From Macrobrachium rosenbergii (Eukaryota > Arthropoda > Malacostraca > Decapoda > Palaemonidae), in contig NC_089756.1 of the NCBI RefSeq assembly GCF_040412425.1, forward strand, positions 2,018,498 to 2,082,497: 64,000 nt of DNA, read 5' to 3'. This document shows, piece after piece, positions 9,774 through 20,083 of this stretch. The translations under genes were made by a program, and so were the position numbers. The notes beneath the pieces are model-generated. The model did not search any database. It was not told where the DNA came from and saw only the letters and a program-made list of their open reading frames with translations. The stretch's first letter is position 1; each line of letters starts with the position of its first letter.

Positions 9774-10850
9774 TTAAGGTTGAGGGGAGGTAGTAACTCC
9801 TTTACCCAATACCGAAGCCGTAGCTACATATGGGCCCAAGGTGTAACACTTCTCATAGTCGACTCTTACCTCTCTGAGGTAATGAGAAGCGAAAACAGAG
9901 TCGCTTCTCCAAAAAGTGGCATCCGTTATTTGCTTAACTGACATATTCTTCCGATATGCCAGAGATGTTGCAATGGCTCTTACTTCGTGAGCCTTCACCT
10001 TTAACAAACCAAAGGTCTCCTCTTCACATAAAAGGTGAGCTTCTCTTATCGTCTCCCTCAAAAGAATGATAACGCATTCTTCGAGAGGGGCTTAATATGA
10101 TCCTCACTGAACACCACAAAGAACTGGATGAACCTCTTAAGTCCTTTGTCCTAGAAATATATGCCTTGAGGGCTCTAACTGGACAGAGGAGTCTCTCCTC
10201 CTCTTGGCCCACTAAATCAGTGAGGTTAGGAACCTCAAACGTCCCCGGCCAGGGTTTGGATGGGTTCTCATTCTTAGCGAGGAAGTCGAGCCTTAATGCA
10301 CAAACTGCTCCATTACGATTGAAGCCTACTTGCTTCTGTATCGCCTGAATCTCGCTGACCCTTTTTGCTGTAGCAAGAGCCAACAGGAACAGAGTTTTCT
10401 TTGTTACGTCTCTCAGGGTTGCTTGAGAGATGGGTTCGAACTTCCTGCTGCACAAGAACTTCAAAACCACATCCAAATTCCAGGACGGAGATCTCAAAGT
10501 CTGCTTTGTCGTTTCAAATGACTTTAAAAGATCCTTCAAGTCTCTATCTTGCGACAAATCTATGCCTCTGTGCCTAAAGACCGTAGAAAGCAAACTTCTG
10601 TATCCTCGTATGGTGGATACTGCCAGCTTAGAATCTTGCCTGAGGGACAAGGGAAAATCAGCTATCTGGCTCACAGAGGTAGTGGTTGAGGAAACCTTAT
10701 GCTGCTTACACCAAGATCTAAAGGTTTCCCACTTTGATTGGTAAACTCTCTGTGAAGAGACCCTCCTCGCTCTGGCGATAGCTCTCGCAGCTTGTGCTGA
10801 AAATCCTCTCGTTCTGACAAGCTTTTTGATAGTCTGAATGCAGTCAGTTG
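9774..10850 (-). pseudogene. DIRS-1 tyrosine recombinase
   Basis: N-terminal SAM-like region with VYQSKWETFRSWCKQH and STIRGYRSLLSTVFRHRG; catalytic domain with LALATAKRVSEI (first Arg), LLCPVRALKAYI, KAHEVRAIATSLAY (His-x-x-Arg), ITDATFWRSDSVFASHYLREV (Trp and nucleophile Tyr). All key residues of the R-H-R-W-Y set are present. It would integrate the circular DNA copy without duplicating the target. At least one frameshift falls near 10060 in a run of T on the coding strand, so this copy reads through only in two frames. The frame overlaps the end of the RNase H ORF, as is usual in DIRS. Confidence 0.87.
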
Positions 10851-11583
10851 AAGAGCGAGGGGGTTTTGATGATACCTCTCGAAGTGGGGCTGTCTGAGAA
10901 GCCTTGGACTTGGAGGAAGACTTCTCGGAAAATCCACCAACATCTCCAACACCTCTGTGAACCATTCTCTTGCTGGCCAAAAAGGAGCTACCAGGGTCAT
11001 TCTCCCTGAATCGAGGAGGGCGAATTTCTTGACGACTAGATTGATAATTTTGAATGGAGGGAACGCATAAGCGTCTATCCCTGTCCAGTCCATCAAGAAG
11101 GCGTCTACTGTTATTGCTTCTCTGTCCGGGACTAAGGAGCAGTAGTTGGGGATTCTCTTGTTCTGGCTGGAGGCGAAGAGGTCTATTGAAGGCCTCCCCC
11201 ATAATCTCCACAGCTTCTGGCAAACTTGAAGATTGAGGGTCCATTCTGTGGGCAGAACTTGCCCTTTCCTGCTGAGCATGTCTGCTCTTACATTCTTCTG
11301 CCCCTGCACGAATCTTATCAATAGCTCCACTCCGTGGTCTTTTGCCCACAGAAGGAGCTCTCTTGCTGTTTCGTAAAGTGACAGAGAATGAGTCCCTCCT
11401 TGCTTCCTGATGTACGCTAGAGCCGTGGTGCTGTCGGAATTCACTTCTATTACTCTCCCCGCGACAGATTCCTTGAAGGCTTTCAATCCTAACCGAATGG
11501 CCATCAACTCTTTCCTGTTGATGTGCCATCCAATCTGTCCCTCTTCCCAAGAGCCTGAGACCTCCTTGTTCTCCAGTGTTGCT
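10671..11583 (-). pseudogene. DIRS-1 RNase H and following conserved domain
   Basis: RNase H signature: GWGATLE, HINRKELMAIRLGLKAF (catalytic Glu), NSDSTTALAYIRKQGG (Asp), and IRFVQGQKNVRADMLSR (final Asp). It continues into PSIDLFASSQNKRIPNYCS and IDAYAFPPFKIINLV, a block found between RNase H and recombinase in DIRS and Ngaro-like elements and sometimes likened to phage adenine methylases (inference, not proven here). Joined to RT by a single frameshift at about 11583; from 11507 to 10671 it is open without interruption. Confidence 0.83.
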
Positions 11584-12725
11584 CCCCATCCTGACTAGCG
11601 CCTGAGAACAACACTAGGTCTGGGTTCTTCCTGCGTAGGGAGATTCCTTCCCCTAAGATCGACGGATCCAGCCACCAACTCAGATGCTTCTTGATCTCTG
11701 CTGGAATGTGGAAGGAAAATGAGTCCTCCTGATTCTTCCTGTCCCAGACTCTTGAAAGGAAGTGTCGCAGAGGTCTGAGATGCAACCTTCCCAGAGAGAC
11801 AAACTTCTCGAGCGAGGAGAGGGTGCCCAGCAAACTCATCCACTCCCTCGCCGAGCACTTCTGTCTCCCCAGGAAATACTGAACCTTCTCGAGGCACTTG
11901 GTTTGCCTTTCTTGGGAGGGAGAAGCCCGAAAACGAGCTGAGTCCAGAACTATCCCCAAATAAAGAATCGTCTGACTCGGCTCGGTCTGGGACTTCTCCT
12001 TGTTGATGATGAGACCCAGGTCCTGGGCCATCAGAAACGTCTTGCGTAAGTCCTCCAGACACCTGTTCTTCAACTGCGACCTTATCAACCAGTCGTCTAG
12101 GTATAGGGATACTCTTATCCCCTCTCGATGAAGCCATCCCGCCACGTTTGTCATTACCCTGGTGAACACTTGAGGGGCTGTGCTTAGGCCGAAACAAAGG
12201 GCTTTGAATTGGAAGCACTTGTCCTAGATTACAAACCTTAGAAACTTCCTTGAGGTCGGGTGGATGGGGATATGAAAGTAAGCATCCTGCAGGTCCAGAG
12301 ATACCATCCAGTCCCCTGGGCGGACTGCTGCCAGCACCGACTGAGTCGTCTCCATAGTAAACTTGGTCTTTTCTACAAATCCGTTCAATGCGCTGACATC
12401 CAGGACCGGTCTCCATCCACCCGAGCTCTTGGGCACTAAAAACAGGCGATTGTAGAACTCTGGGGATCCTAGTTCCAAAACTGGTTCTATCGTTCCTTTC
12501 TCCAACATCTGATCTACTAGATTCAGGAGTGCCTCTTGTTTCATAGCGTTTGAGTACTGAGCCACTAGGGCTCGTGGCGTTGTTGAAAGTGGCGGTTTTC
12601 CCATAAAGGGAATCTTGTACCCTTCCTTGATGACTGAGAGGGACCAGGTGTCCGCCCCTCTTGCTTCCCAGGCCTGCCAAAAGTGTGACAGCCTTGCTCC
12701 TACTGCTGTCTGGAGGACTTGTTTT
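11583..12725 (-). pseudogene. DIRS-1 reverse transcriptase
   Basis: Motifs in order: GTIEPVLELGSPEFYNRLFL, SSGGWRPVLDVSALN, WMVSLDLQDAYFHIPI (first catalytic Asp), an in-frame TAG at 12224-12226, then VFTRVMTNVAGWLHREG and LYLDDWLIRS (YLDD catalytic pair, about 12089-12103), ILYLGIVLDS and ISLLGTLSSLEKF-type connection residues. This YLDDW variant is typical of DIRS RT. A single stop and one frameshift at the 3' edge are the only lesions seen. It begins directly after the ORF1 stop. Confidence 0.87.
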
Positions 12726-15341
12726 TCAATTCCTAGAGCGGGTTCTAAACGTCCTTCTGTTCGCTCTACCGCCTGTTTCTTGCCTTCTTCCTCTGAATTC
12801 CGTTCTAGATGGAACTCTACCCCGAAAGGGCTGCTGAACCTTCTTTTCCTCCTTCTTAGCAGTTGAAGGAATTGCCGGTAGAAACTTCCTCGCCAAGCGA
12901 GTAAGCAGATCTTGAGTAGCCTTTTGCGACAGAGTCTGGGAAATATACCAGACCAGGGACTCCGGAAATAGAAGCTCCGAGAGGGGGGCGTATAGGAGCT
13001 CTGCCTTCTGTACGACTGTAGCAGATTTGGTCATGAAGGAGCATAACAAAGCCCTCTTCTTCAAAATACCTGCAGTAAATAGTGAAGCCAACTCATTTGC
13101 TCCATCCCTCAGAGCCTTATCCATACAGGCCATAATACTGGTAAGGTCTTCAATTCCTGTTGCCTGAATAGTTTCTGTTTTCTTGGATAGAATTCCAAGA
13201 GCCCAGTCTAAAAAACTAAACACTTCAAAAGATCTAAAAATTCCTTTATTGAGATGGTCTAGTTCCGTCATCGACCACATCACCTTGGCTGAATTAAGGG
13301 CATGTCTCCTAGACGAGTCTACTATGCCAGAGAAGTCGGCCTGGGAGGAGGCAGGGACTCCCAGGCCAAGAGCTTCTCCAGTCTCATACCACATGCCCGC
13401 CTTCGAAGCAAGCCTAGCTGGTGGGAACGAGAAGGTGGACTTAACTGCTTGTCTCCGCTCCTTAAGCCAGTTATCAATCCTTTGATAAATGGACAGTTTC
13501 ATTTTAATAAACGCTGACTGCTTCTTCGATTTCTTCCTGCAGAACTGGGACTGAGGAGAACGAGGAGCAGCAGGCTTAAACTCCTCCCCATATAGTTCCA
13601 GGAGAGAGCGAGAGAGAACCTTATAATCATCAGCCGCATTAGAAGGTTTATCTTCGTCCTCTGAAACATCTTCTAAGTCATGAATTCCTCCCAACTCCGT
13701 CTCTTTCTCTTCTTGCTGTATTGCGCCAGGGGAGGACGTACGATCGTCGTATGCGTCCTGGCGCCGAGAGCTGGTTACGTCCTGACAAACAGCACTTGAT
13801 GCGTCCTGATGTCGAGAGCTGGTTGCGTCCTGGTATCGAGAGCTGGATGCGTCCTGGCGTCGAGCGTTGGATGCGTCCTGGCGCCGAGAATTGGATGTGT
13901 CCTGACGTCGAGAGGTGGATGCGTCCTGGCGTCGAGAGAATTCACGGCGTTCTTTCCTTCCTGGAGAACCGAAGTCGTCGTCGTGTCGAACAAAGGAAGA
14001 ATGCTTCCGGCGAGAGGAAGATAATTCCTGTCGCTTAGAAGGCGGAGAGGCGAGGAGTCGAGCATCGGGAGAAGAACCCTGAGGCTTTTGCTTGGGCGAA
14101 AAGAGAAGAATCTTTCGTCCCTCGCTAGAACTGCGCCCCCTGTGGACTCGAAAGGGAGAGGAATCCAGTTCCCCCTTACTCACAGAAGAAACCTTAGCAG
14201 GTGTCTCCCTTCTTGATCTTTTCACTGGCAACTTGGAGTCCTTACGTCTGTCCGACTGGGGGGGAAGACGGCTAAAGGCTTGTACTAGTGAAGCCAATTG
14301 GCCTTGCATGATGGTCATAAAGGATTTTGCAGCCGCTGCTGCATCTTGCGGTTCCGAAAGAGAAGGTTGTCGAGCCAAGCTGGAAGAAGGAGACGGTTCT
14401 CTCGAGAGTTCTCCGGAACCTGAAGGAAGAGGAGATCTCTCCTTCCTCCATACAACTTGCAGAGAACATTCCGTTAAAGGTCTTGACCTTTTCGCTGGAG
14501 TGACGTTCCGGTCGTCGTCGGAAGGAAAAGATTCTGGGCTACTCCATGCACACGAAAGGGGAGAGCGAGAACGAGACTGTTCCGCTTGCTGCAACCATCT
14601 TCTTTTGGTCGGCCTCGACTCCTCATACTGCCATCTACGTCTTGGAGAGGGGCTCGGAGAAGACACAAGCACGTCCGACACGCCTTTTCCGTGGCGGTCA
14701 TAAGCAGCCTGGGAAAGAGCAACAGGACTGCTTGAGGCGACGGCTGACCGAGGATACGTCCCTCTCACCCCCTTACGATCGTCGACGTACCTTCTCCCTT
14801 GGTCCTGGGAGCTTGGTAGAGGTCTAGATCTAGGGGCATGACAGGGTCGATCAGTCGCCACCTCCACTGCACTTACACAAACACTATCACTAATTTCACT
14901 TGCACTCTTACCTTCCTTCAAAGCTGCAAGCTGATCCTTTAGTTCTTGCATCTCAGCAGCCATCCTGGCGTACTGAGGGTCATTAACAGCAGCTACAGCT
15001 CCTGTAGAAGGAGCAGGGGCTACCACCTCAGGAGAAGGCTCTACTTCTAAGGGTGATTTAGGAATAGAAGGGTTAAAAGAAATGTCTAGGCTAACATCAC
15101 TCACAGACCTAGATTTAGATTTAGAAGCCCTCCTTAACTTATCCATTTCTAATTTACGCACATAACGTTTCATTTCCATCCATTTCTTTTCATCCAAACC
15201 CTCGCATTCTTTACATCTTTTATCAAGAGCACACTCAAAACCCCTACACCCTAAACAAACAGAGTGAGGATCCACCGAAGCTTTCGGTAACCTCACCTTG
15301 CATTCTCATTCACACACTCGAAAATACTTAAATTCAGACAT
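12726..15341 (-). CDS. DIRS-1 ORF1 (gag-like), 856 codons open
   Basis: Open from 15296 to the stop at 12726. The ancestral start is probably the ATG at about 15341 (MSEFKYFRVCE), which is now followed by an in-frame TGA at about 15307. The N-terminus has a Cys cluster, DPHSVCLGCRGFEC followed by C-K-E-C and KKWMEMKRYVRKLE, which DIRS-F shares. The middle is Ser/Arg-rich with an eight-copy octapeptide repeat. The C-terminal third (YQRIDNWLKERRQAV, MWYETGEALGLGVPASSQADFSG, NKGIFRSFEVFSFLDWALG) matches the DIRS-E ORF1 and is probably the particle-forming part. The tail is Arg-rich (RGRVPSRTEFRGRRQETGGR), suggesting nucleic-acid binding. Confidence 0.8.
13754..13946 (-). repeat. 24-bp minisatellite in DIRS-1 ORF1 (8 octapeptide copies)
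   Basis: Eight imperfect 24-base units encode variants of SRRQDAS-N/S (RRQDAST, RRQDTSN, RRQDASN, RYQDATS, RHQDASS and so on). The frame is kept throughout. No such block is visible in the ORF1 relics of DIRS-E or DIRS-F, so the expansion looks lineage-specific. Confidence 0.85.
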
Positions 15342-15506
15342 CTTATCCAAGAACAATCAAAAGAATAAACCGAAAAAACAAGCCACAAAAGCGATTGCCA
15401 ATCCAAAGGTCAATATACGTCACCAATTATAAGTCCAATCACAGCGACCTAGGGAAGCGAGCGAAAAACCCGACGATGGACCAGCAACGATGTTGTCAGT
15501 CCAACC

Positions 15507-15688
15507 GGCAGAGATGATCTGAGGAACTGAAAACGGGAATGATTCCAAGTACCACCCAGTAAGGGTTGTTAACCACCTAATCGAACACCTACCATTCGGC
15601 GGTTGCCGCGAGTTTTGAAAAATCTGCCGGTTTGACAGGGATTAAGCTATATATATATATAACTGCCAGGTAAGTTCTATTCGTAAAA
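15507..15688 (-). repeat. DIRS-1 inverted terminal repeat, right (5' end of element)
   Basis: Inverted complement of 3972-4137, from GGCAGAGATGATCTGAGG outward to the TATATATATAACTGCCAGG block, ending TTCTATTCGTAAAA. LINE1 resumes in frame right after it. The region between here and ORF1 (15342-15506) is presumably the 5' leader and promoter. Confidence 0.9.
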
Positions 15689-15870
15689 TAATAATTTTGT
15701 GATTTATGGCGACTCTAGAAGCGCTACAAAAGCCATTCAAAGCTATAATAAAAATAATAATATTGTACAACAAATTAAGTTTTCACTCCATAAATCGTAT
15801 AACAATGAAAAAAAATATTGAAATACGATGGATACCTGGCCATGTAGGGATTAAAGGGAAATGAATAGGC
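15689..15870 (+). pseudogene. LINE1 RNase H, second half
   Basis: Reads NNFVIYGDSRSATKAIQS (catalytic Asp in YGDS) and, after a stretch on the same strand, IRWIPGHVGIKGN, the conserved C-terminal RNase H block. It continues exactly from KRNF at 3931, showing that DIRS-1 split one domain without loss or duplication of host bases. One stop follows IKGN. Confidence 0.8.
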
Positions 15871-16074
15871 TGATAAAGCAGTTAAACAAGCAGTCCACAT
15901 GACGAGCAAATGTAGACATCCCTACTGGTGACTATATAAGGTATATAAAAACAATCATTGTAAATAAATGGCAAAATATATGGAATGAGGACCCTGGAAA
16001 TAATAAATTAAAACATAAAATCCAGTGTTGGAAAATGGAGTTCATCATATCAGAGAAAGAGACACAAGTAATTC

Positions 16075-16220
16075 TGACCCGTCTTTGAATAGGCCATACT
16101 CATTTGACACATGGACACTTTATGAACAGTCAATGTGGCCTGCCTCCCAAATGCCCAGATTGCAAAGTGTTGATAACAATCAAACATGTATTGTGTGAAT
16201 GTTCAAAATATAACCTGCAG
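16075..16220 (+). pseudogene. LINE1 C-terminal Cys/His finger remnant
   Basis: Encodes HLTHGHFMNSQCGLPPKCPDC and ITIKHVLCECSKYN (split here for length), the C-C-H-C finger that ends Jockey-type ORF2. Sequence is cut at ATAACCTGCAG (16210-16220), the target duplicate of LINE2, and resumes at 23281. Confidence 0.75.
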
Positions 16221-16920
16221 TGCCTCCTCAATTTGGGACCACCTTGATGTGGTGAGGGGGCTCTTGAACCCCAGGAATCTGTTCCCAGGTTTGAGTCCAA
16301 GAGTCCCGTAGACCATTATATATTTCTTTGAATTAATTTTTGTGGAATTTTCCGCATTTGCTAAAATTTATTGTACCTGATAAACAGGAAAAGATATAAC
16401 TGGGATTGGGTTTATATCCGAAGCTAAATAGAGGGAACTGTGGTAGGGCCATCAGCTGCCCGATAATGTTCTGACCTGAGAGATATCAGGCGGAGCTTTT
16501 CTTTAGGGTTGGATCACGGATTCCAGGGGGGTCTGGTTCTGGGGATAGGACTCTTGGTATTCTATCTGGTTTGCCCATAACACAAGTAGAGTGGGGATGA
16601 CAGTACAGTATTCTGGTAATACCTTCAGTCCTAGCAAGCAGGTTTGGCTTACACTTGGGCCACTATAATCATGTTGTGCCATCCCCTGTGGGGTAGGGTA
16701 GGGACGTGGACACTTGGGAGTCAGTTCTCACTTGTGCCATTGGTGGAAGAATAATCCCCATGAATGGCTGATGATGTCTTTTTAAGGTCTTCAGGTTTAT
16801 TATTATTATTTTTTTACTCCTACCAAATCTTTATATCTAGCATTTACAAGGATTCAAGTACCCCTGGACGCTCTGATGGTGCTGTTCTGGCACAGTTGAC
16901 GACCTCTGCACCCACCTTGG
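16221..16920 (+). promoter_or_regulatory. LINE2 5' UTR
   Basis: Begins TGCCTCCTCAATTTGGGACC and contains the stretch GTGGTGAGGGGGCTCTTG. There is no coding potential until the ORF1 region. It probably holds an internal promoter, as in other Jockey elements (inference). A short T-rich tract lies near 16795. Confidence 0.55.
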
Positions 16921-16923
16921 AGA

Positions 16924-19342
16924 TTGAAATTTCACCAAATGTTCATGACCTCGAAAAATAAATTGACAAAAAGCAGTAATAAAAAATATCTTGTTTCCCC
17001 TCCTGACTTCCCCTCCCCTGGACCCTCTAGCCATACTTCATTGATGATGAATTCAAGCAAGGACACTGACCTCTCTAAGAAAACTTCATCCAAAATTAAA
17101 TCTTCAACACAGCTAGGTTGTGTGAAAAATTTGAGAATGCTCCATATTGAAGACTTACCAGTCTGTTGTGATTATGAAATGATCTCGACAGCTCTGAAAT
17201 CATTTGGAACTGTTGTAGAAATCAGGATGAACTTTATTGATATTGAATCTAAATGGGAAGCGTGGGTTACTTTTAGTAGCCATGATGAGGCTCTAAAGGC
17301 TAGTAGTATGATAAGTGCCATACAAATAGGTTAAGCTACAGTACGGGGAGCCTTAACAGACAAAGTTCCCAAAGACATGGATGTTTATGTGCCATCTAAA
17401 TGGGCTCAGAATAAACCAGAATGCAGAAATAAGGACTCTTAAACCTCCTATGTGGGTGGTAGCTTCAGCCAAGGAGGAAAATTGTAACTACTAAAAGGAT
17501 TTTGACAAAGGAAAAATCTATTTCTGGGGAGGGCCCCGTGTCACCCGGTGAAATAATCCATTCAGCACTTATTTCTAGGTAATTCCATTGCTAGATACCA
17601 GAGAAAAGCTAAATGTAAAGCTGGGGTTACTACCCCAGAGCGAGCTCAAGAAATGGAGTCGTATATGGTAAAGGGTGAGATTGTCACAATCACGGACCCT
17701 GCCCTATAAAGATTCCCAATGTCAAAAGTCCCAACGAGAGAGGTGCCAATACAAGCCCATGCACTACTCCCGGACTGTACACAAGGCAACACTAGTCGCA
17801 TTCCATGTTAGCACCCACCCCACTAGAATGATGTTTACCATGGGAGGGAGAGAATGAAAAACAGGGTGGGTCACCGGGTAACACGGGCCCCTCCCCAGAA
17901 ATAGATTTTTCCTTTGTCAAAATCCTTTTTCTGGATCGGGGTCCCGTGTCAGCCGGTGAAATAATAACAGAGAAATAAACATCATTCTTATGCTTTTAAA
18001 GACTTAAATAGAGACGTTGAAAACTAGGAGAATTCTACCCTGAACATTAGTAAGGTCCTCTAAATTCATGTAATGAAAATAATGTAAGTGGTCACCGTCT
18101 AAGATCATGAGCTTTAGAATTGAACTTGAATAGGCTTGTATTAAGAAAATACTTTCTGCCTAATAGCAGACACAATGACAGTACCCCCTTTTAGGTTTCT
18201 TCAGAAAAAGGCGTGAGGAATAAAGAGCGGTGATACTTCTCGTTTTGGGAAGAACACTGTTCTTATTCATGCCAAATCCACAACCCAAGCGTATATGCTG
18301 ACCTTGTTGGACATAAAAAATGATGAAATAATTACGATGATCAAGCCCAACTTAAGCTTTATTTATGGGAGAGGAGTACTATTTGACAAAGACCTTTATA
18401 ACATGACAGAAGAGGAAATTCTAGAAATGAGTCCCACTTCAGTTTGGAGAGTGAAAAAGGCAGCTGTTGCCAACATGATCATTTTAACCTTTGTAGACTG
18501 AATTACCTTCTCATGTCATATTTGAAAATGAAAGAGTACAAGTACGTCCTTTCCAGCAAAGACCAATGCAGTGCTATCATTGCTTTGAGTTTGGCCACCC
18601 ATCAAAATACTGCAAAAATGCTAAAATTTGTATAAACTGCTCTGGTGTCCATCATCATGATGAATGTAATAGAAAGCAAAATGTGTTAATTGTCAACTGG
18701 TACATAAATCCAATAACAAAAATTGTGAAATTTACAAATTTGAACTGTCTGCACTAAATAAAGCTAATGCAGAGCATATGAGTATTGGTTTTGCAAAAAG
18801 ACAATTAGAACAGCAACCTAGGAGCTATGCTCAAGTTCTTAAGCCACTACCCCTATCTACCACTAGGGGTGCAGTGGCAGCACCCTCAAATGCAGCAGGT
18901 GCATCAACCCCTGTGGTAGTGGCCCAGCCATCTGGGTCAGGTGCTCGGCCTGTTGAGGCTAAAGCACAATCCTCCAAGGAGGATAAGATGGCACTTAACT
19001 CGACCACCTTGGAATTGTCTCAGGCAGCGTCTGCCTAATTTAATGGAGACTGAGGAGCAAAAGCACCAAAAGAAGAGACGTTCTCCCTCATCCTCTCCTC
19101 CAATTAAACATGCATCACTTAGTAATAGATACGAAGTACTAAGCTCGATGCAAGAACCCCAGCCTGAATTTAAACAAACTGACAAGAAAAGGAAACAAAA
19201 TGACACCAGTAAATCAACAGATAATAAACCAAACCTGTCAAGGCCAGTCCTTTCCAAATCATCTCTTGACAATGCTCATAAACAAAAGAGAGTAAATGAG
19301 AAGGCTCCATTCAAAGGGCCTTCCACCAAGCCCAAAAAATAG
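16924..19342 (+). pseudogene. LINE2 ORF1 (RRM-like plus CCHC knuckles), interrupted
   Basis: First segment (16924-17334) ends with an RRM-like domain: LRMLHIEDLPVCCDYEMIS, SFGTVVEIRMNF and EAWVTFSSHDEALKA. After the DIRS relic, 18213-18500 encodes SRFGKNTVLIHAKSTTQAYM and LSFIYGRGVLF, the conserved middle of Jockey ORF1. The frame at 18566 gives two knuckles, CYHCFEFGHPSKYC and CINCSGVHHHDEC. A Pro/Ala/Ser and then Lys-rich tail (18778-19342) ends six bases before ORF2. The protein would coat the LINE RNA. Frameshifts at about 17334, 18500, 18690 and 19030 inactivate it. Confidence 0.75.
17495..18212 (-). mobile_element. Relic G: 3' end of a DIRS-like element inside LINE2 ORF1
   Basis: Inverted repeats of about 57 bp (17496-17553 and 17866-17925; GGATTTTGACAAAGG and complement) are followed directly by a third, diverged terminal copy in the original orientation (17926-17966). 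That arrangement matches a DIRS ICR plus right ITR. Upstream on the minus strand, about 18010-18200 encodes FNSKAHDLRR-like and QRLYLS-like residues resembling the His-x-x-Arg and Tyr regions of a DIRS recombinase. It appears to be 5'-truncated; the high-coordinate boundary is uncertain by about 30 bases. Confidence 0.55.
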
Positions 19343-19347
19343 TTTTC

Positions 19348-20083
19348 ATGTTAATACTACAATGGAACTGCAGAGGTCTTAGGGCTCGAAGTGAAGAGCT
19401 GAAGGTAGTGTTCCATGACCATAGCCCAGGTATTGTGTCTCCAGGAAACTAAGCTTGGAAGCACACAATATAATCCTGGGTTAAATTACAGCATATATAA
19501 TTCTCCACCACCCATCGGAGATAGAGCTAAGGGAGGTGCAGCAATTATTGCGCATAAGTAGTTGCAACGCTGCTTGCTATCAATTAATACTCATCCCCAA
19601 GCTGTAGCAGTAACTTTCATTTTAGACAAGCAAATTACAGTTTGCTCCATCTATCTTCCTCCTGATTTGGATTTCACTAATAATGATATTCATTTACTAA
19701 TCAATCAGCTTCCTACTCCTTTCCTCCTCCTTGGCGATTTTAATGCTCGCAACCCCATATGGGGTGGGAACATGACAGATGCCAAGGGTAGGATGTTGGA
19801 GGATATTATGGATGATCATAATATCACTATACTCAATAATGTAGCCATGACTTACCATAACATCTACTCCAATACTTATTCGGCCACTGATCTGAGCTTT
19901 TGCTCATCTAGTGTTCACATTGATTATGAATGGTCAGTAAATGAATATCCAAATGGGAGTGACCACTTCCCAATTCAAAAGAAACAGTTAAGAATTAGCC
20001 CTCTGAGTCACCTCCCAAATGGAAGGCGGATGAAGCAGACTGGAAGAAATTTAGTGAGTCTGTTCACATGGACAAGAATGTAA
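19348..20083 (+). pseudogene. LINE2 ORF2: endonuclease domain
   Basis: ATG at 19348 starts MLILQWNCRGLRARSEELK, the standard Jockey endonuclease N-terminus. Stops and shifts fall between about 19445 and 19562. The frame then carries FILDKQITVCSIYLPP, LLLGDFNARNPIWGG (catalytic motif, about 19733-19762), MDDHNITILNN and a degraded SDHFPI (GSDHFPI at about 19957). The domain nicks target DNA. Its start lies six bases after the ORF1 stop, a normal spacing. Confidence 0.82.

Larger units (their letters stand above)
3932..15688 (-). mobile_element. DIRS-1: near-complete DIRS-type tyrosine-recombinase retrotransposon
   Basis: Minus-strand order: right-hand ITR (15507-15688), ORF1/gag (12726-15341), RT (11583-12725), RNase H (10671-11583), tyrosine recombinase (9774-10850), 3' non-coding region, internal complementary region (4173-4313), and left-hand ITR (3932-4137). 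There are no LTRs and no DDE integrase. Insertion into LINE1 RNase H left no target-site duplication, and the host frame rejoins exactly, as expected for circular-intermediate integration by a tyrosine recombinase (known for DIRS). Element A (4421-9482) sits in its 3' non-coding region. Coding damage is light: one premature TAG and a few single-base frameshifts. Confidence 0.9.

Noticed and set aside
11595..12680. 361-codon minus-strand open frame
   Set aside because: Out-of-frame overlap with the DIRS-1 RT, which carries the real motifs in another frame of the same strand.
14092..14703. 203-codon plus-strand open frame
   Set aside because: Antisense of DIRS-1 ORF1, which is open for 856 codons on the other strand with recognisable blocks.
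17496..17925. A simple MITE bounded by 57-bp inverted repeats
   Set aside because: A third terminal copy directly follows the right repeat, and recombinase-like residues lie beyond it, which fits a DIRS end better. The MITE reading remains open as an alternative.
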